A stretch of 64,000 bases of DNA, from positions 806,001 through 870,000 of the forward strand of contig NZ_NIDE01000005.1 of assembly GCF_002197845.1 (NCBI RefSeq), in the 5' to 3' direction. The translations under genes were made by a program, and so were the position numbers. The notes beneath the pieces were generated by a model, which saw only the letters and a list, made by a program, of their open reading frames with translations, had not been told where the DNA came from and did not search any database. This document shows positions 1 to 8,290 of this stretch, piece by piece. The first letter of the stretch is position 1. Every line of letters begins with the position of its first letter. The DNA comes from Fimbriiglobus ruber (GTDB taxonomy: Bacteria; Planctomycetota; Planctomycetia; Gemmatales; Gemmataceae).

Positions 1-367
1 TCGCCGCGAAATCGAGCGAAGCCTTTTGCCCGATTGTGAGGTTTCACTTCGATGTTTGATGAAATTGGGGTGTTGAAAAACAGCACGGTGGGCTCTCAGA
101 ATTACATAGTGTGGAGCAGCCCAGATTACCTAATTTGAGAAAAGAGGTTCCGAAACTGTCAAAATGGCTTGCTCGCGGCCACCAATCCCAAAATCATCTC
201 GGTGCAGCAGAACGCCGCTAAGATTCGCTAACAAAAGGGTTTAAGGTGGATATTGTGGCCTGTCGGCATTTCGAGTCCAAAACTTTAGTTTTTCTTGGCG
301 CTTTTCTTGCTCTATGATTCCGCGGGTAGGAAACCTCCCAAGTCCAAAACTCAAGGAAGAAGCGATC
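1..367. other. left-edge gap without a supported gene
   Basis: No reading frame here has a convincing start, ribosome binding site or protein-like composition. The stretch is more AT-rich than most of the window and leads into csrA, so it probably holds the csrA promoter, but I could not fix -35 and -10 boxes with confidence. Confidence 0.4.
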
Positions 368-562
368 ATGCTCGTACTCACCCGAAAAGTTGGCGAAGAA
401 ATCATCATCGGCAACGGGATTCGCGTTCAAATCACAGCCGTTAAGGGCGACCGCGTGAAAGTGGGCATTGTGGCGCCCCCGCACATCCGCGTCGACCGTG
501 CGGAAGTGGCCGAACGCATCCGCGAGTTCGCCGAGGCCGAACCCGTCGGTGCGGGCCGCTAA
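368..562 (+). CDS. csrA: carbon storage regulator CsrA
   Basis: This is a small RNA-binding post-transcriptional regulator that binds GGA motifs in mRNA leaders and changes translation or stability. The 64-residue product begins MLVLTRKVGEEIIIG, the CsrA signature, followed by the I-x-V-x-V-x(n)-V-x-V-G-I strand pattern and the V-D-R-x-E-V helix typical of the family. The frame is open upstream to 314, but the start at 368 matches the family N-terminus and follows an AAGGAAG-type ribosome binding site at about 353-362. No flagellar neighbours such as fliW are visible, so its targets cannot be inferred from context. Family identity is secure; its role in this organism is inference. Confidence 0.95.
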   Translation: MLVLTRKVGEEIIIGNGIRVQITAVKGDRVKVGIVAPPHIRVDRAEVAERIREFAEAEPVGAGR

Positions 563-1005
563 GCGATTTCGTAAAAGTGTTGACAGCATTCACTTTTGGA
601 TGATGCGTGCGGTATTCCATCGCGCGGGATAGCGTCGTTCGCGAGTTACCATGAAAGATGATGACGGGCGTGACTAACGTCGCCCACACGCTCCTTTACG
701 TCATCACCCGACCTGGATCGTCGCTCAGTGTTCCTCGACAGTGCTGACGCCAACTTGACGCAAGGGTGCGCGACCGCAGCCCATGTGCAGCTTATTTGAC
801 GCAACTCGAAAGATCATTTCTTGCCCCCTACTGGTTACGGATTAGCCAGAATCCGATCTGTTTCCGCCGAACGAGACCACTCTCGTCACTGCCACAACTG
901 CGTAACCACCGTACAATTCGTAGGTTTTGTGGCGTCACCCGCGCCGGCGCGGCGGTTGCTGCGGACCCGGCAGTCCGATTCCCACTCCCGTTCAAGGTGT
1001 CATTC
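563..1005. other. gap between csrA and the cyclase-like gene
   Basis: A weak AT-rich hairpin (arms 573-579 and 591-597) lies just after csrA and could help end its transcript. The downstream frame is open from 766, but the stretch 766-1005 translates into Arg/Pro/Cys-rich sequence with no family character, so I treat it as untranslated leader of the next gene. Confidence 0.4.
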
Positions 1006-2151
1006 ATGGCCGCCGTTCCGCGTACCGCGCGCACCTTTGCCGCGCTCACACTCGCCTTCGGGTTGATTGCCCTGGCGGTCCCCCGCACCGCGCCCGCCGC
1101 GCCTGTCGCCGACTCGCCCGCCGCGCCGCCCGCGGCCGACGTGAAGGGCGTACTCGACAAGGCTTACGCCGCGCTCAAGGCCAAGCAAAATGACGACGGC
1201 AGCTTCGCCCCGAAGCTCGGCGGCCCCGGGATCACCGCGCTGACGGCCGCCGCCCTCATCCGGGCGGGCCACGGGGCGGACGACCCGGTCGTCGCGAAGG
1301 CGCTGAAGTACCTGGAGACGCGGGTCAAACCGGACGGTGGCGTGTACGACAAGGGGTTGGCCAACTACACGACCTGCCTGGCGATCATGACCTTCAAGGA
1401 AGCCAACAAGGACGGCAAGTACGACAAGGTGATTGAAAGCGCGACCAAGTTCGTGAAAGGCTTGCAATACGGCGAGGGGACCGACCCGAAGGACGTGAAG
1501 TTTGGCGGGACCGGGTACGACGGCAAGAGCCGGCCCGACCTGTCGAACACGCAGTTCTTCGTCGAGGCGCTGGTTGCGGCCGGGACGCCTAAGGACGACC
1601 CAGCGATCAAGAAGGCGGTCGCGTTCATCAGCCGCAGCCAGAACCTGCCCGGTGAATTTAACGACCAGCCGTATGCCGCGAAGGCGTCGGACGACGACAA
1701 GGGCGGCTTCGTCTACAACCCGCTCGACCAGAGCAACGACAAGAGCGACAAGCGGACGGCCGACGGCGGCCTGCGGAGCGAGGGCGGCATGACCTACGCC
1801 GGCCTGAAGAGCTTCCTGTACGCTGGGGTCGGCAAGGACGACCCGCGCGTGAAGGCGGCCGTCGGCTGGATCAAACGGCACTACACGGTGGACGAGAACC
1901 CAGGCATGGGTAAGGCCGGCCTCTTCTACTACTACCAGACCTTCGCCAAGGCGATGACCGCCCTGGGGGAAGACGAGTTCGAGGACGCGAAGGGCGTCAA
2001 GCACCCGTGGCGCAAGGAGTTGTTCGAGAAGCTCAAGGCCGGCCAAAAGCCGGACGGCAGCTGGGCAAACGACAACAAGGCGTTCCTGGAAAACCAGCCC
2101 GAGTTGGCCACGGCGTTCGCCGTGCTGGCGCTGACCTATTGCGAGAAGTAA
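1006..2151 (+). CDS. secreted prenyltransferase/squalene-cyclase-like repeat protein
   Basis: The product is 381 residues long. An N-terminal signal peptide (hydrophobic stretch at about residues 12-27, then an Ala/Pro-rich region) is followed by an alpha/alpha-toroid repeat domain. Repeats with the D-G-S/G-x-F/W pattern are visible, for example QNDDGSFAPKLGG near residue 62, KPDGGVYDKG near residue 108 and QKPDGSWAND near the C-terminus; these resemble the QW-type motifs of terpene cyclases and prenyltransferase beta subunits. The catalytic DxDD motif of squalene-hopene cyclases is not apparent, so a non-enzymatic or unknown exported role is likely. The start at 1006 was chosen over 766 because it opens directly on the signal peptide. 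The gene stands alone and ends at a strong hairpin. Confidence 0.75.
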   Translation: MAAVPRTARTFAALTLAFGLIALAVPRTAPAAPVADSPAAPPAADVKGVLDKAYAALKAKQNDDGSFAPKLGGPGITALTAAALIRAGHGADDPVVAKALKYLETRVKPDGGVYDKGLANYTTCLAIMTFKEANKDGKYDKVIESATKFVKGLQYGEGTDPKDVKFGGTGYDGKSRPDLSNTQFFVEALVAAGTPKDDPAIKKAVAFISRSQNLPGEFNDQPYAAKASDDDKGGFVYNPLDQSNDKSDKRTADGGLRSEGGMTYAGLKSFLYAGVGKDDPRVKAAVGWIKRHYTVDENPGMGKAGLFYYYQTFAKAMTALGEDEFEDAKGVKHPWRKELFEKLKAGQKPDGSWANDNKAFLENQPELATAFAVLALTYCEK

Positions 2152-2153
2152 AG

Positions 2154-2198
2154 CGACCGCGGGTCCGGGGCGTCGTTGACACCCCGGGCCCGCGGTCG
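2154..2198. terminator. GC-rich hairpin between convergent genes
   Basis: The 17-base arms 2154-2170 and 2182-2198 pair throughout with one G-T wobble, around an 11-base loop. The hairpin sits between the stops of two convergent genes (2151 and 2221). There is no long T tract, so it is intrinsic-terminator-like rather than canonical. Confidence 0.65.
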
Positions 2199-2220
2199 AT
2201 CGATTAATCCTATATGCTGA

Positions 2221-2706
2221 TTAATTATCGCCAGATGCCTTGGAGCGGGGAGGCGCGGATCCGATCGGTCTCGTGTCGATGGCGCCACCGGACTTCAACT
2301 CGAAATTGTTCGTGTTCACCCCCGATTTGAGTTCGGCGGTCAGTTTAGACTGGGTGTTGTACTCCATTGGAATGGCCTGCTTCACTTCATCCACCTGCGT
2401 TCCGGGGTCGTTCTTGTTCGGAATCATATTCCCGGTTTTCTTGGGCCAGTTAATCTCGACTTTGTACGTGCCCGGTGCCAGTGTTCCCGCGTTTTCGATG
2501 ACGTATTTGCCGTTGGCGATCCGCCCGGCCAGGTTCGACTTCTGGCCGCCGGCGGGAGTGAAGGCAATTGTCCCCCCGTCTACAGGTTGACCGTCGAGGG
2601 TAACCGTCCCTTCGAGCCGGGCACTCCCACCGCAACCGGCCAGGAGGGCAACAGAGGCGACCAACGCGGCGGCAAAGCCGTACCGCTTCGTGCGGATAAG
2701 AAGCAT
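2221..2706 (-). CDS. small planctomycete lipoprotein with carboxypeptidase-regulatory-like fold
   Basis: This 161-residue protein begins with a lipoprotein signal peptide whose lipobox is LLAGC, putting the lipidated Cys at residue 25. The mature part opens G-T-V-T-L-D-G-Q-P-V-D-G-G-T-I-x-F, the beta-sandwich pattern of transthyretin-like or carboxypeptidase-regulatory-like domains, and continues with GKYVIENAGTLAPGTYKVEI. Small lipoproteins of this kind are common in planctomycetes and usually lie beside DUF1559 genes, as here: the DUF1559 gene ends 94 bases upstream on the same strand. A structural or surface role is likely; no enzymatic residues are evident. The start at 2706 is used because the longer frame adds non-signal sequence. 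Confidence 0.8.
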   Translation of the reverse strand: MLLIRTKRYGFAAALVASVALLAGCGGSARLEGTVTLDGQPVDGGTIAFTPAGGQKSNLAGRIANGKYVIENAGTLAPGTYKVEINWPKKTGNMIPNKNDPGTQVDEVKQAIPMEYNTQSKLTAELKSGVNTNNFELKSGGAIDTRPIGSAPPRSKASGDN

Positions 2707-2800
2707 GATCGTGTCGTCTTTCGTGAACTGAAAGGGGAGGGGTTGCAACATCAGGTGAGGTGGGCGGCGCGGTCCGCCCACCTGCGATTGGGCGATGGAA

Positions 2801-3745
2801 TCAGGGCAACGTAAGAGTCAGACCATCTGACGTATGCTGGAGTTTTTGTAGGGTGTAATTCGATGTCAACCCTGCACCATTGCATTCCACCGTGGGGTAC
2901 ACCATGCAAGCCGGGAAGTTACTGTGGAGGTCGCTCGGGTCGGCGTCGATCGAACTGGAGATGAAGATGACCCGTCCGTCGCCCATCCCGAACTGGGCCC
3001 CGCCCGTGTGGTTGCTGCTGTAAGCGAGACGCTCGTTATTCCCGGTGGTCCATTGGACGTTGTTGGCTTGCCGCGGGTTAATCCCGTACCCGGGTCGCCC
3101 CTCGTAAGAGCAGGAAGAAGAACTCGACCGGACCCACACGGCTGCCACGTTCTTCACCCAGTCTCGCTCCCCAAAGAGGATGGTATTGCTCGACCCGTCC
3201 GTAATCGTCTGAACAGACAACGCGTTCGGGGTGTTGCTCGCGTCGACGCGGCCCGGCCCTAAAACCTCCCGATTACAGACATAATTGTTTGAAGCGAACG
3301 ATTGGAACTGGGTATTCAGGTCGGGAACCGTGTCGGACGGGCAGCGGTACGTCGCGATCTTGGTCTGCGTGAGGGCCGTGACAGACGCCCCAGACACCAA
3401 GCCGGTCGTATCGGGGGCGATCTGAGTATAGAGTGGCCCCTGTTCGATGTACGGGAGAATGAGTGTCGCCCAGCTCCACCCCGGACTCGGGGCACTCGCA
3501 CCCGCGGGGGAAGATGTGACCCAACCCGCCGGGAGTTTCTGGTAAGTGTCCTGGTACATGTGGGAGGCCAGGACGATCTGCTTGATGTTGTTTGAACACT
3601 TGCTACGGGACGCGGCTTCGCGGACCTTTTGGACGGCGGGGAGCAGCAAGCCGATGAGAATCGCGATAATCGCGATGACGACCAGCAGTTCAATCAATGT
3701 AAAACCGGGCCGGGCTTTCGCCTGGTGTGTTGCGGGAGAGATCAT
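2801..3745 (-). CDS. DUF1559 protein with prepilin-type N-terminus
   Basis: The product is 314 residues. Near residue 14 it carries the type IV pilin/pseudopilin cleavage and helix motif [17 protein letters not shown], followed by [14 protein letters not shown] and the conserved N-N-I-K-Q-I region, then a C-terminal half with D-G-S-S-N-T-I-L-F-G-E and a final G-M-G-D-G-R-V. This architecture is DUF1559 (SBP_bac_10 type), a family greatly expanded in planctomycetes and predicted to be processed by a prepilin peptidase and displayed on the cell envelope. Its precise function is unknown. An AGGAG-like site lies just upstream of the start. It probably shares a transcript with the lipoprotein gene that follows. 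Confidence 0.9.
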   Translation of the reverse strand: MISPATHQAKARPGFTLIELLVVIAIIAILIGLLLPAVQKVREAASRSKCSNNIKQIVLASHMYQDTYQKLPAGWVTSSPAGASAPSPGWSWATLILPYIEQGPLYTQIAPDTTGLVSGASVTALTQTKIATYRCPSDTVPDLNTQFQSFASNNYVCNREVLGPGRVDASNTPNALSVQTITDGSSNTILFGERDWVKNVAAVWVRSSSSSCSYEGRPGYGINPRQANNVQWTTGNNERLAYSSNHTGGAQFGMGDGRVIFISSSIDADPSDLHSNFPACMVYPTVECNGAGLTSNYTLQKLQHTSDGLTLTLP

Positions 3746-4160
3746 CCTTCAAACTCCTGAGAAGTGTCAGGGTGGCGATGGAATTGAATCAGACAATATG
3801 CCGAAGTTTCCTGCTTGCGGCATTCACCTGTTTTTAACAACGCCCAAAACAAATTGAAAGCAGCTTTCCCACGGGATCATTTTTTTAATTTGCTTTCAGC
3901 GGAACTTTTCGGCTTTCTCGCACGTCACGGGTTTGAATGATCAAAAAAATCGAATCCGTTAGTTCTTGTAAATGCTCGACTTGAGTTCGGCTTGATGGCA
4001 AGTTCGTTAGACGTGACTTCTGCAAAGGCCACTGTCGGAAGAACAGACAGTGGCGAAATACTCATAATTTGGCGAGCGCGAATTCGGCGTGAGCATTACT
4101 TAACCGTAACCTCTCGCGGGAACATAGCTCGCGGACGCCGGCTGTGCCCCCGCAGGCGTC
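3746..4160. other. AT-richer intergenic region between recA and the DUF1559 gene
   Basis: This gap is clearly lower in GC than its surroundings, with A/T runs at about 3835-3975. It lies upstream of the DUF1559 gene and downstream of recA (both minus strand). A perfect 9-bp inverted repeat (4028-4036 with 4046-4054) lies about 110 bases past the recA stop and could be a weak terminator, although no T tract follows on the minus strand. No gene is supported. Confidence 0.5.
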
Positions 4161-5279
4161 TTACTCTGCCTGAGCCTGGGCCGCCGCTGCCTTGCCGCGT
4201 TTTTTCGGGGTGGGGGCCGGTTCGGTTTCGGGCAGGGCGTCCGGTTCCTCGCCGTCCTGGTCGTCCGGGATGGCCAGGTCGGCCGTGGTTGCCACGTGCT
4301 TCGCCAGCACCTCGGCGATGATCGCGTCGCGGACCTCGGGGTGCTCGCGGAGGAACACCTTTGAATTGTCCTTGCCCTGGCCGAGTCGCTGGTCCTTGTA
4401 ACTGAAGAACGCGCCGCTCTTCGTCACGATGTCGTCCTCCACGCCGACCTTCAGCACGTCTTCTTCCAGGTCGATCCCGCGGTCGTGCATGAGCGAGAAC
4501 TCGGCCGTCCGGAACGGCGGGGCGATCTTGTTCTTGACCACCTTCACCTTGATCTCGGACCCGACCGGGTCGTCCCCGTCCTTGATCATCGTCGACTTGC
4601 GGACCTCGAGCCGGACGGACGCGTAGAACTTGAGCGCCAGGCCCCCGGTCGTGGTCTCCGGGTTGCCGTACATGACGCCGATCTTCTGGCGGATCTGGTT
4701 GATGAACACCATGCAGGTCCGCGTCTTGCAGATCGCCGGGTTGAGCACCCGCAAAGCCTGGCTCATGAGCCGGGCCTGCATCCCGACGGACGGGTCGCCG
4801 ATGTCGTTGTTCAACTCGTTCTTCGGCACCAGGGCGGCCACGGAGTCGATCACGATGATGTCCACCGCGTTCGACTTGACCAGCATTTCCGCGATCCGCA
4901 GGGCTTCCTCGCCGTAGGACGGCTGGCTGACGAGCAGGGACTCCAGGTCGACGCCGATCTTCTTGGCCCAGCTCGGGTCGAGGGCGTGTTCGGCGTCGAT
5001 GAACGCGGCCACCCCGCCCTGCCGCTGGACGTTGGCGATCGCGTGCAGGGCGATCGTCGTCTTCCCGCTCGACTCGTTCCCGTAGATCTCGATCACCCGC
5101 GCCCGCGGGATGCCCTTCCCACCGAGCGCCAGGTCGAGGCTCAGCGACCCGGTCGAAATGCCCTCGACGTTTTGGGCCGCGAACTCGCCCAGGGACATGA
5201 TCGCGCCTTCCCCGAACTCCTTCTGGATCGCGGCCAGCGCGCTCTTCAGCTCCCGACTCTCCCGTCCCCCTTCGGACAT
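4161..5279 (-). CDS. recA: recombinase RecA
   Basis: RecA forms ATP-dependent filaments on single-stranded DNA for homologous recombination and triggers LexA self-cleavage in the SOS response. The 372-residue product has the Walker A motif GNESSGKTT, the D-A-E-H-A-L-D-P loop, a Walker B segment [12 protein letters not shown], the L1/L2 region ending in [20 protein letters not shown], and a Lys/Ala/Gln-rich C-terminal tail. Length and order match bacterial RecA. An AGGAAGAG-type ribosome binding site lies about six bases before the ATG at 5279. No recX follows. I could not identify a LexA operator by eye. Confidence 0.98.
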   Translation of the reverse strand: MSEGGRESRELKSALAAIQKEFGEGAIMSLGEFAAQNVEGISTGSLSLDLALGGKGIPRARVIEIYGNESSGKTTIALHAIANVQRQGGVAAFIDAEHALDPSWAKKIGVDLESLLVSQPSYGEEALRIAEMLVKSNAVDIIVIDSVAALVPKNELNNDIGDPSVGMQARLMSQALRVLNPAICKTRTCMVFINQIRQKIGVMYGNPETTTGGLALKFYASVRLEVRKSTMIKDGDDPVGSEIKVKVVKNKIAPPFRTAEFSLMHDRGIDLEEDVLKVGVEDDIVTKSGAFFSYKDQRLGQGKDNSKVFLREHPEVRDAIIAEVLAKHVATTADLAIPDDQDGEEPDALPETEPAPTPKKRGKAAAAQAQAE

Positions 5280-5529
5280 GACTCTTCCTCGTGCGGTGTA
5301 CTCGTTCGTAACTCTCCCACCCGCCGAACCGGCCGCCTACCCGCATTTCAGGGGCAGTTTTCCCCAAGTCGGTGGTGATGGGTGAAGTGTACCGATGTGG
5401 ACGCGGGGGAAGAAGGTCAGCAGGTCGGCGGTCGCGACGGAAAAGCCCCCGCTCGCGCGGCCCGCAAACGCCCCCTTGATGAACGGAAGATCAGGTGTCA
5501 TACTAAACATCAAGGAAGGAGGTGGCACT

Positions 5530-6246
5530 GTGCCGATTCACGACTGGACGCGGGTGAAAGCCGGGACGTTTCACAATTTCCATTACCGGTGGATCGCGGC
5601 GATTATGGATCGCCTAAACGCCGGACTTCTCCCGGCTGGTTTTTTCGCGATGGCGGAACAGCGGCTCGGCGGCCCCGAGCCCGATGTCATCTCACTTCAA
5701 ACGCCCCTGCGAGAGGGTGACTCTTCGTTCGCGCCAGGTGGCCCCGTGGTAGCCCCGCGAACGAGGTTCGTCGAGCGGGCGGAAAGTGTTCGCTACGCAC
5801 AAAAGACGAACCGTGTTGCCATCCACCACGACCTTGGCACCGTGGTCGCCGTGATCGAGATCGTTTCGCCCGGGAACAAGGACAGCCGCCGGGCGATACG
5901 GTCTTTCGCGCGAAAGTCGGCCGATTTGATCCGGAAGGGCGTTCACGTACTCGTGGTCGACTTGTTCCCGCCGTCCGCCCGCGATCCGCAGGGTATTCAT
6001 AAGGCTTTGTGGTCCGAAATCACCACCACGGCGTTCACCTTACCCGCGGACAAGCCCCTGACGCTCGCGGCCTACGAGGCCGGCGAACTCCCGACGGCTT
6101 ACGTCGAACCGGTGGCCGTCGGCGACCGACTCCCAGACATGCCGTTGTTTCTTTACGAAGAGTATTTCATCAACGTGCCGCTGGAAGAGACGTATCAGAC
6201 GACCTGGAACCTGCTCCCCGGCGAACTCCGACAACTCCTCGAATAA
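5530..6246 (+). CDS. DUF4058 family protein
   Basis: The 238-residue product opens M-P-I-H-D-W-T-R-V-x-A-G-T-F-H, the hallmark start of DUF4058, a family of unknown function frequent in planctomycetes and cyanobacteria. A central segment (V-V-A-V-I-E-I-V-S-P-G-N-K) resembles the core strands of restriction-endonuclease-like folds, and the E-x(n)-K spacing is suggestive, but nuclease activity is not shown. I chose the GTG start at 5530 because it gives the exact family N-terminus and follows a strong AGGAGG at 5517-5522; the frame is open further upstream to 5395. Its neighbours give no functional hint. Confidence 0.85.
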   Translation: MPIHDWTRVKAGTFHNFHYRWIAAIMDRLNAGLLPAGFFAMAEQRLGGPEPDVISLQTPLREGDSSFAPGGPVVAPRTRFVERAESVRYAQKTNRVAIHHDLGTVVAVIEIVSPGNKDSRRAIRSFARKSADLIRKGVHVLVVDLFPPSARDPQGIHKALWSEITTTAFTLPADKPLTLAAYEAGELPTAYVEPVAVGDRLPDMPLFLYEEYFINVPLEETYQTTWNLLPGELRQLLE

Positions 6247-6332
6247 GTCGTCAACTCCTCCATCGCTGGGATGAATAACTTGCCAATACTGGGAAGCTCG
6301 ACGACTTGACGACTCCAAACCGAGACAGCTCC

Positions 6333-6974
6333 GTGAACCGACCGCTCCCCGCACTCCCCGAGTTGCTGCGTGCTGCCGAGACCCACCTGTCGGGCGTCGC
6401 GCCCGAGTTCGCCCGCGTCATCACCGGCGTCAGCCCGTGTACGCTCGCGCCCGAGCCGGACGTGTTCCGGATGCTGGTCCGGGCGGTCATCTCGCAGCTG
6501 ATTTCGACGGCCGCCGCGAAGTCCATTCGCGAAAGGTTGGAAGCGAAACTCGCGGGCCGCGTCACGCCCCGGGCGATGTTGAAGCTGTCGGACGAAGACT
6601 ACCGGGCGTGCGGGATCTCGCGCGGCAAGTTGCGCACCCTCCGCGGGCTGGCGGAACACTTCGCTAAAACGCGCGGGTTGGCCCGCAAACTGGCGGAGGC
6701 GGACGAGGACGGCGTCCGCGAACTCTTGCTACCACTCCACGGCGTCGGCCCGTGGACGGTCGACATGCTCCTGATCTTCTCAATCTTCCGGCCGGACGTG
6801 TTGCCGGTGGGCGACCTCGGTATCCGGGCGGGCGTCCGCGACCTGTTCGGGCTGGCCGAACTCCCGGACGCCAAGACGCTCACCGCCCTCGCCGAGCCGT
6901 GGCGGCCATACCGGACTGTAGCAACCTGGTACATCTGGCGCAGCCGCAGTCTCGTGCCCAAACCCAAGGAGTGA
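6333..6974 (+). CDS. DNA-3-methyladenine glycosylase II-like (AlkA/HhH-GPD family)
   Basis: The 213-residue product is a predicted base-excision-repair glycosylase that removes alkylated purines. It shows the HhH-GPD core: L-V-R-A-V-I-S-Q-L-I-S-T-A-A, then the helix-hairpin-helix L-L-P-L-H-G-V-G-P-W-T-V-D-M, and the catalytic Asp in V-L-P-V-G-D-L-G-I. The C-terminal W-R-P-Y-R-T-V-A-T-W-Y-I-W-R is typical of AlkA-type enzymes. The N-terminal AlkA domain seen in E. coli is absent. A TTG start at 6306 is possible, but it lies within a dispersed GACGACTTGACGAC repeat, so I favour the GTG at 6333; neither has a clear ribosome binding site. Confidence 0.85.
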   Translation: MNRPLPALPELLRAAETHLSGVAPEFARVITGVSPCTLAPEPDVFRMLVRAVISQLISTAAAKSIRERLEAKLAGRVTPRAMLKLSDEDYRACGISRGKLRTLRGLAEHFAKTRGLARKLAEADEDGVRELLLPLHGVGPWTVDMLLIFSIFRPDVLPVGDLGIRAGVRDLFGLAELPDAKTLTALAEPWRPYRTVATWYIWRSRSLVPKPKE

Positions 6975-7008
6975 GGCGGGAATATCCAGCGCTGTGTCCT
7001 TACTTGCC

Positions 7009-7050
7009 AACGCGAGCGGCCGTCGGAAAATTCCGGCGGCCGCTCGCGTT
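7009..7050. terminator. bidirectional hairpin terminator
   Basis: The perfect 14-bp arms 7009-7022 and 7037-7050, rich in GCGAGCGGCCG, enclose a short AT loop and lie between convergent genes ending at 6974 and 7072. A T-rich stretch follows on the plus strand. The same stem core recurs at 46262-46308. Confidence 0.75.
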
Positions 7051-7071
7051 TCGTTGATTGATCGGGGGAGG

Positions 7072-7416
7072 TTAGCGGCGCCCGCGCCCGCCGTAATAGC
7101 CACCCCGGCCGTAGTAGCCGCCCCGGCCGTAGCCGCCGTAATAGGAGCGATATCCGCCATACCCGCCGTAATAGGGGCGGTATCCGCCGTAGTACCCACC
7201 ACCGGTGTAGTACGGGTATCCGCCGAAGGACAGACCGATCCCGCCCGTGCCCAGGTACAATCCGTTCCCGTAGGCCGGATAGGCTCCGCCGTAATACGAC
7301 GGGTTGGAATAGGTGAAGCCACTGTTGATGAAGCCTTGCGCTTTTGCTTCAGTAGGGTAAGCGGCGACGGCGGCCAGAGCGACCGCGGCCGCGGTGGCTA
7401 ATATCCATTTTCGCAT
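7072..7416 (-). CDS. secreted Gly/Tyr-rich protein, copy 1
   Basis: This 114-residue protein has a signal peptide (MRKWILATAAAVALAAVAAY, cleavage probably after A-K-A near residue 28) and a mature part dominated by Gly and Tyr, with GGY/YGGY repeats and a G-R-G-G-Y-Y-G-R tail ending in Arg. It shares the N-terminus, the Y-L-G-x-G-G-I-G-L-S-F-G-G-Y-P-Y-Y block and the repeat style with its neighbour at 7658-8089. Such low-complexity exported proteins may be structural or surface-coating; no enzyme motif is visible. The start at 7416 follows GGAGACAAC and matches the paralogue. Confidence 0.75.
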   Translation of the reverse strand: MRKWILATAAAVALAAVAAYPTEAKAQGFINSGFTYSNPSYYGGAYPAYGNGLYLGTGGIGLSFGGYPYYTGGGYYGGYRPYYGGYGGYRSYYGGYGRGGYYGRGGYYGGRGRR

Positions 7417-7596
7417 GGTTGTCTCCTCTTTACGGATGCCTGCGCTAAAAAGCTGTTCGACTACACTAGAACTGAAGTTGCAGGTTCCGTGCCAATGCCT
7501 CTGTGTGGTTATGAAAACGCCGAGCCGATTCAGCGGTTCGAGGAACGAGCGAATGTCACCAAGCACGAAGAAAGCAAATCGATGTGCGTCGCACAT

Positions 7597-7640
7597 AAAA
7601 AGCGAGCGACCGCGGAGTGATTCCCCGCGGTCGCTCGCTC
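7597..7640 (-). terminator. rho-independent terminator, minus strand
   Basis: The perfect 15-bp arms 7601-7615 and 7625-7639 are followed, in the minus-strand direction, by a run of five T. It lies 19 bases past the stop of the copy 2 Gly/Tyr-rich gene and separates the two paralogues into independent transcripts. Confidence 0.85.
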
Positions 7641-7657
7641 ATTACCACGATTGATTA

Positions 7658-8089
7658 CTAACGGTGGCCTCGCCCGCCGTGATGTCCGCCTCCCCCGTGG
7701 TGCCCGCTAACGTGGTGGTACCCACCTCGGCCGTGATAGGCACCGTGGCCATAGTACCCCCCTCGGCCGTAATACCCGCGGTGGCCATATCCGCCGTAAT
7801 AGGAGCGGTAGCCACCGGAATACCCGCCGTAATAGGAACGGTAGCCGCCGGAATACCCGCCGGAGTAATACGGGTATCCGCCGAAGGACAGACCGATCCC
7901 GCCCACGCCGAGGTACAACCCCGGGTAGCCGTACCCGTAGGGGTACGGGTAGTACCCAGAATACGGCGGATAGCCGTAGGCGACGTTGAGCGCGCTGCCG
8001 ATGAATCCCTGGGCTTTTGCTTCAGTCGGGCTCGCGGTGACGACAGCCAGGGCGATCGCGGCTGCCGTCGGAAGTATCCATTTTCGCAT
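7658..8089 (-). CDS. secreted Gly/Tyr-rich protein, copy 2
   Basis: This is a paralogue of the gene at 7072-7416, 143 residues long, with signal peptide MRKWILPTAAAIALAVVTAS and the shared P-T-E-A-K-A-Q-G-F-I junction. The mature part has G-G-Y-R-S-Y-Y-G-G-Y repeats and a His-rich end (H-H-G-G-G-G-H-H-G-G-R), which copy 1 lacks and which could bind metal. I chose the second in-frame ATG (8089) because it matches the paralogue and puts GGAGGAG at a proper distance. Tandem duplication followed by divergence of the C-terminal repeats is the likely history. Confidence 0.75.
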   Translation of the reverse strand: MRKWILPTAAAIALAVVTASPTEAKAQGFIGSALNVAYGYPPYSGYYPYPYGYGYPGLYLGVGGIGLSFGGYPYYSGGYSGGYRSYYGGYSGGYRSYYGGYGHRGYYGRGGYYGHGAYHGRGGYHHVSGHHGGGGHHGGRGHR

Positions 8090-8290
8090 GACCATTTCTC
8101 CTCCGAGAAGGACTGCTCGGAAAGCGGTCCCGCTATGGAAATGAAGCCGCAGGTCATGTGCCGTTGCTTCGGCACGGTTCTCGGAAAACCGTTCTTTGTC
8201 CGGAGCCCGATCTGGTCCGAACTCGGTTCAGTGACCGGGCCATAAAATGACGGCGTATCGCCCCCACGGTGACTCACTCGGAGGAACATC

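Noticed and set aside
580-610. TTGACA at 580-585 as a possible -35 box
   Set aside because: No acceptable -10 element lies 16-18 bases downstream, and planctomycete promoters are not well enough known to judge it.
4096-5378. Long open frames antisense to and overlapping recA (for example 423 residues on the minus strand and 297 on the plus strand)
   Set aside because: They are shadows produced by the high GC content; their Arg/Gly/Asp-rich composition is unlike a protein, whereas recA is certain.
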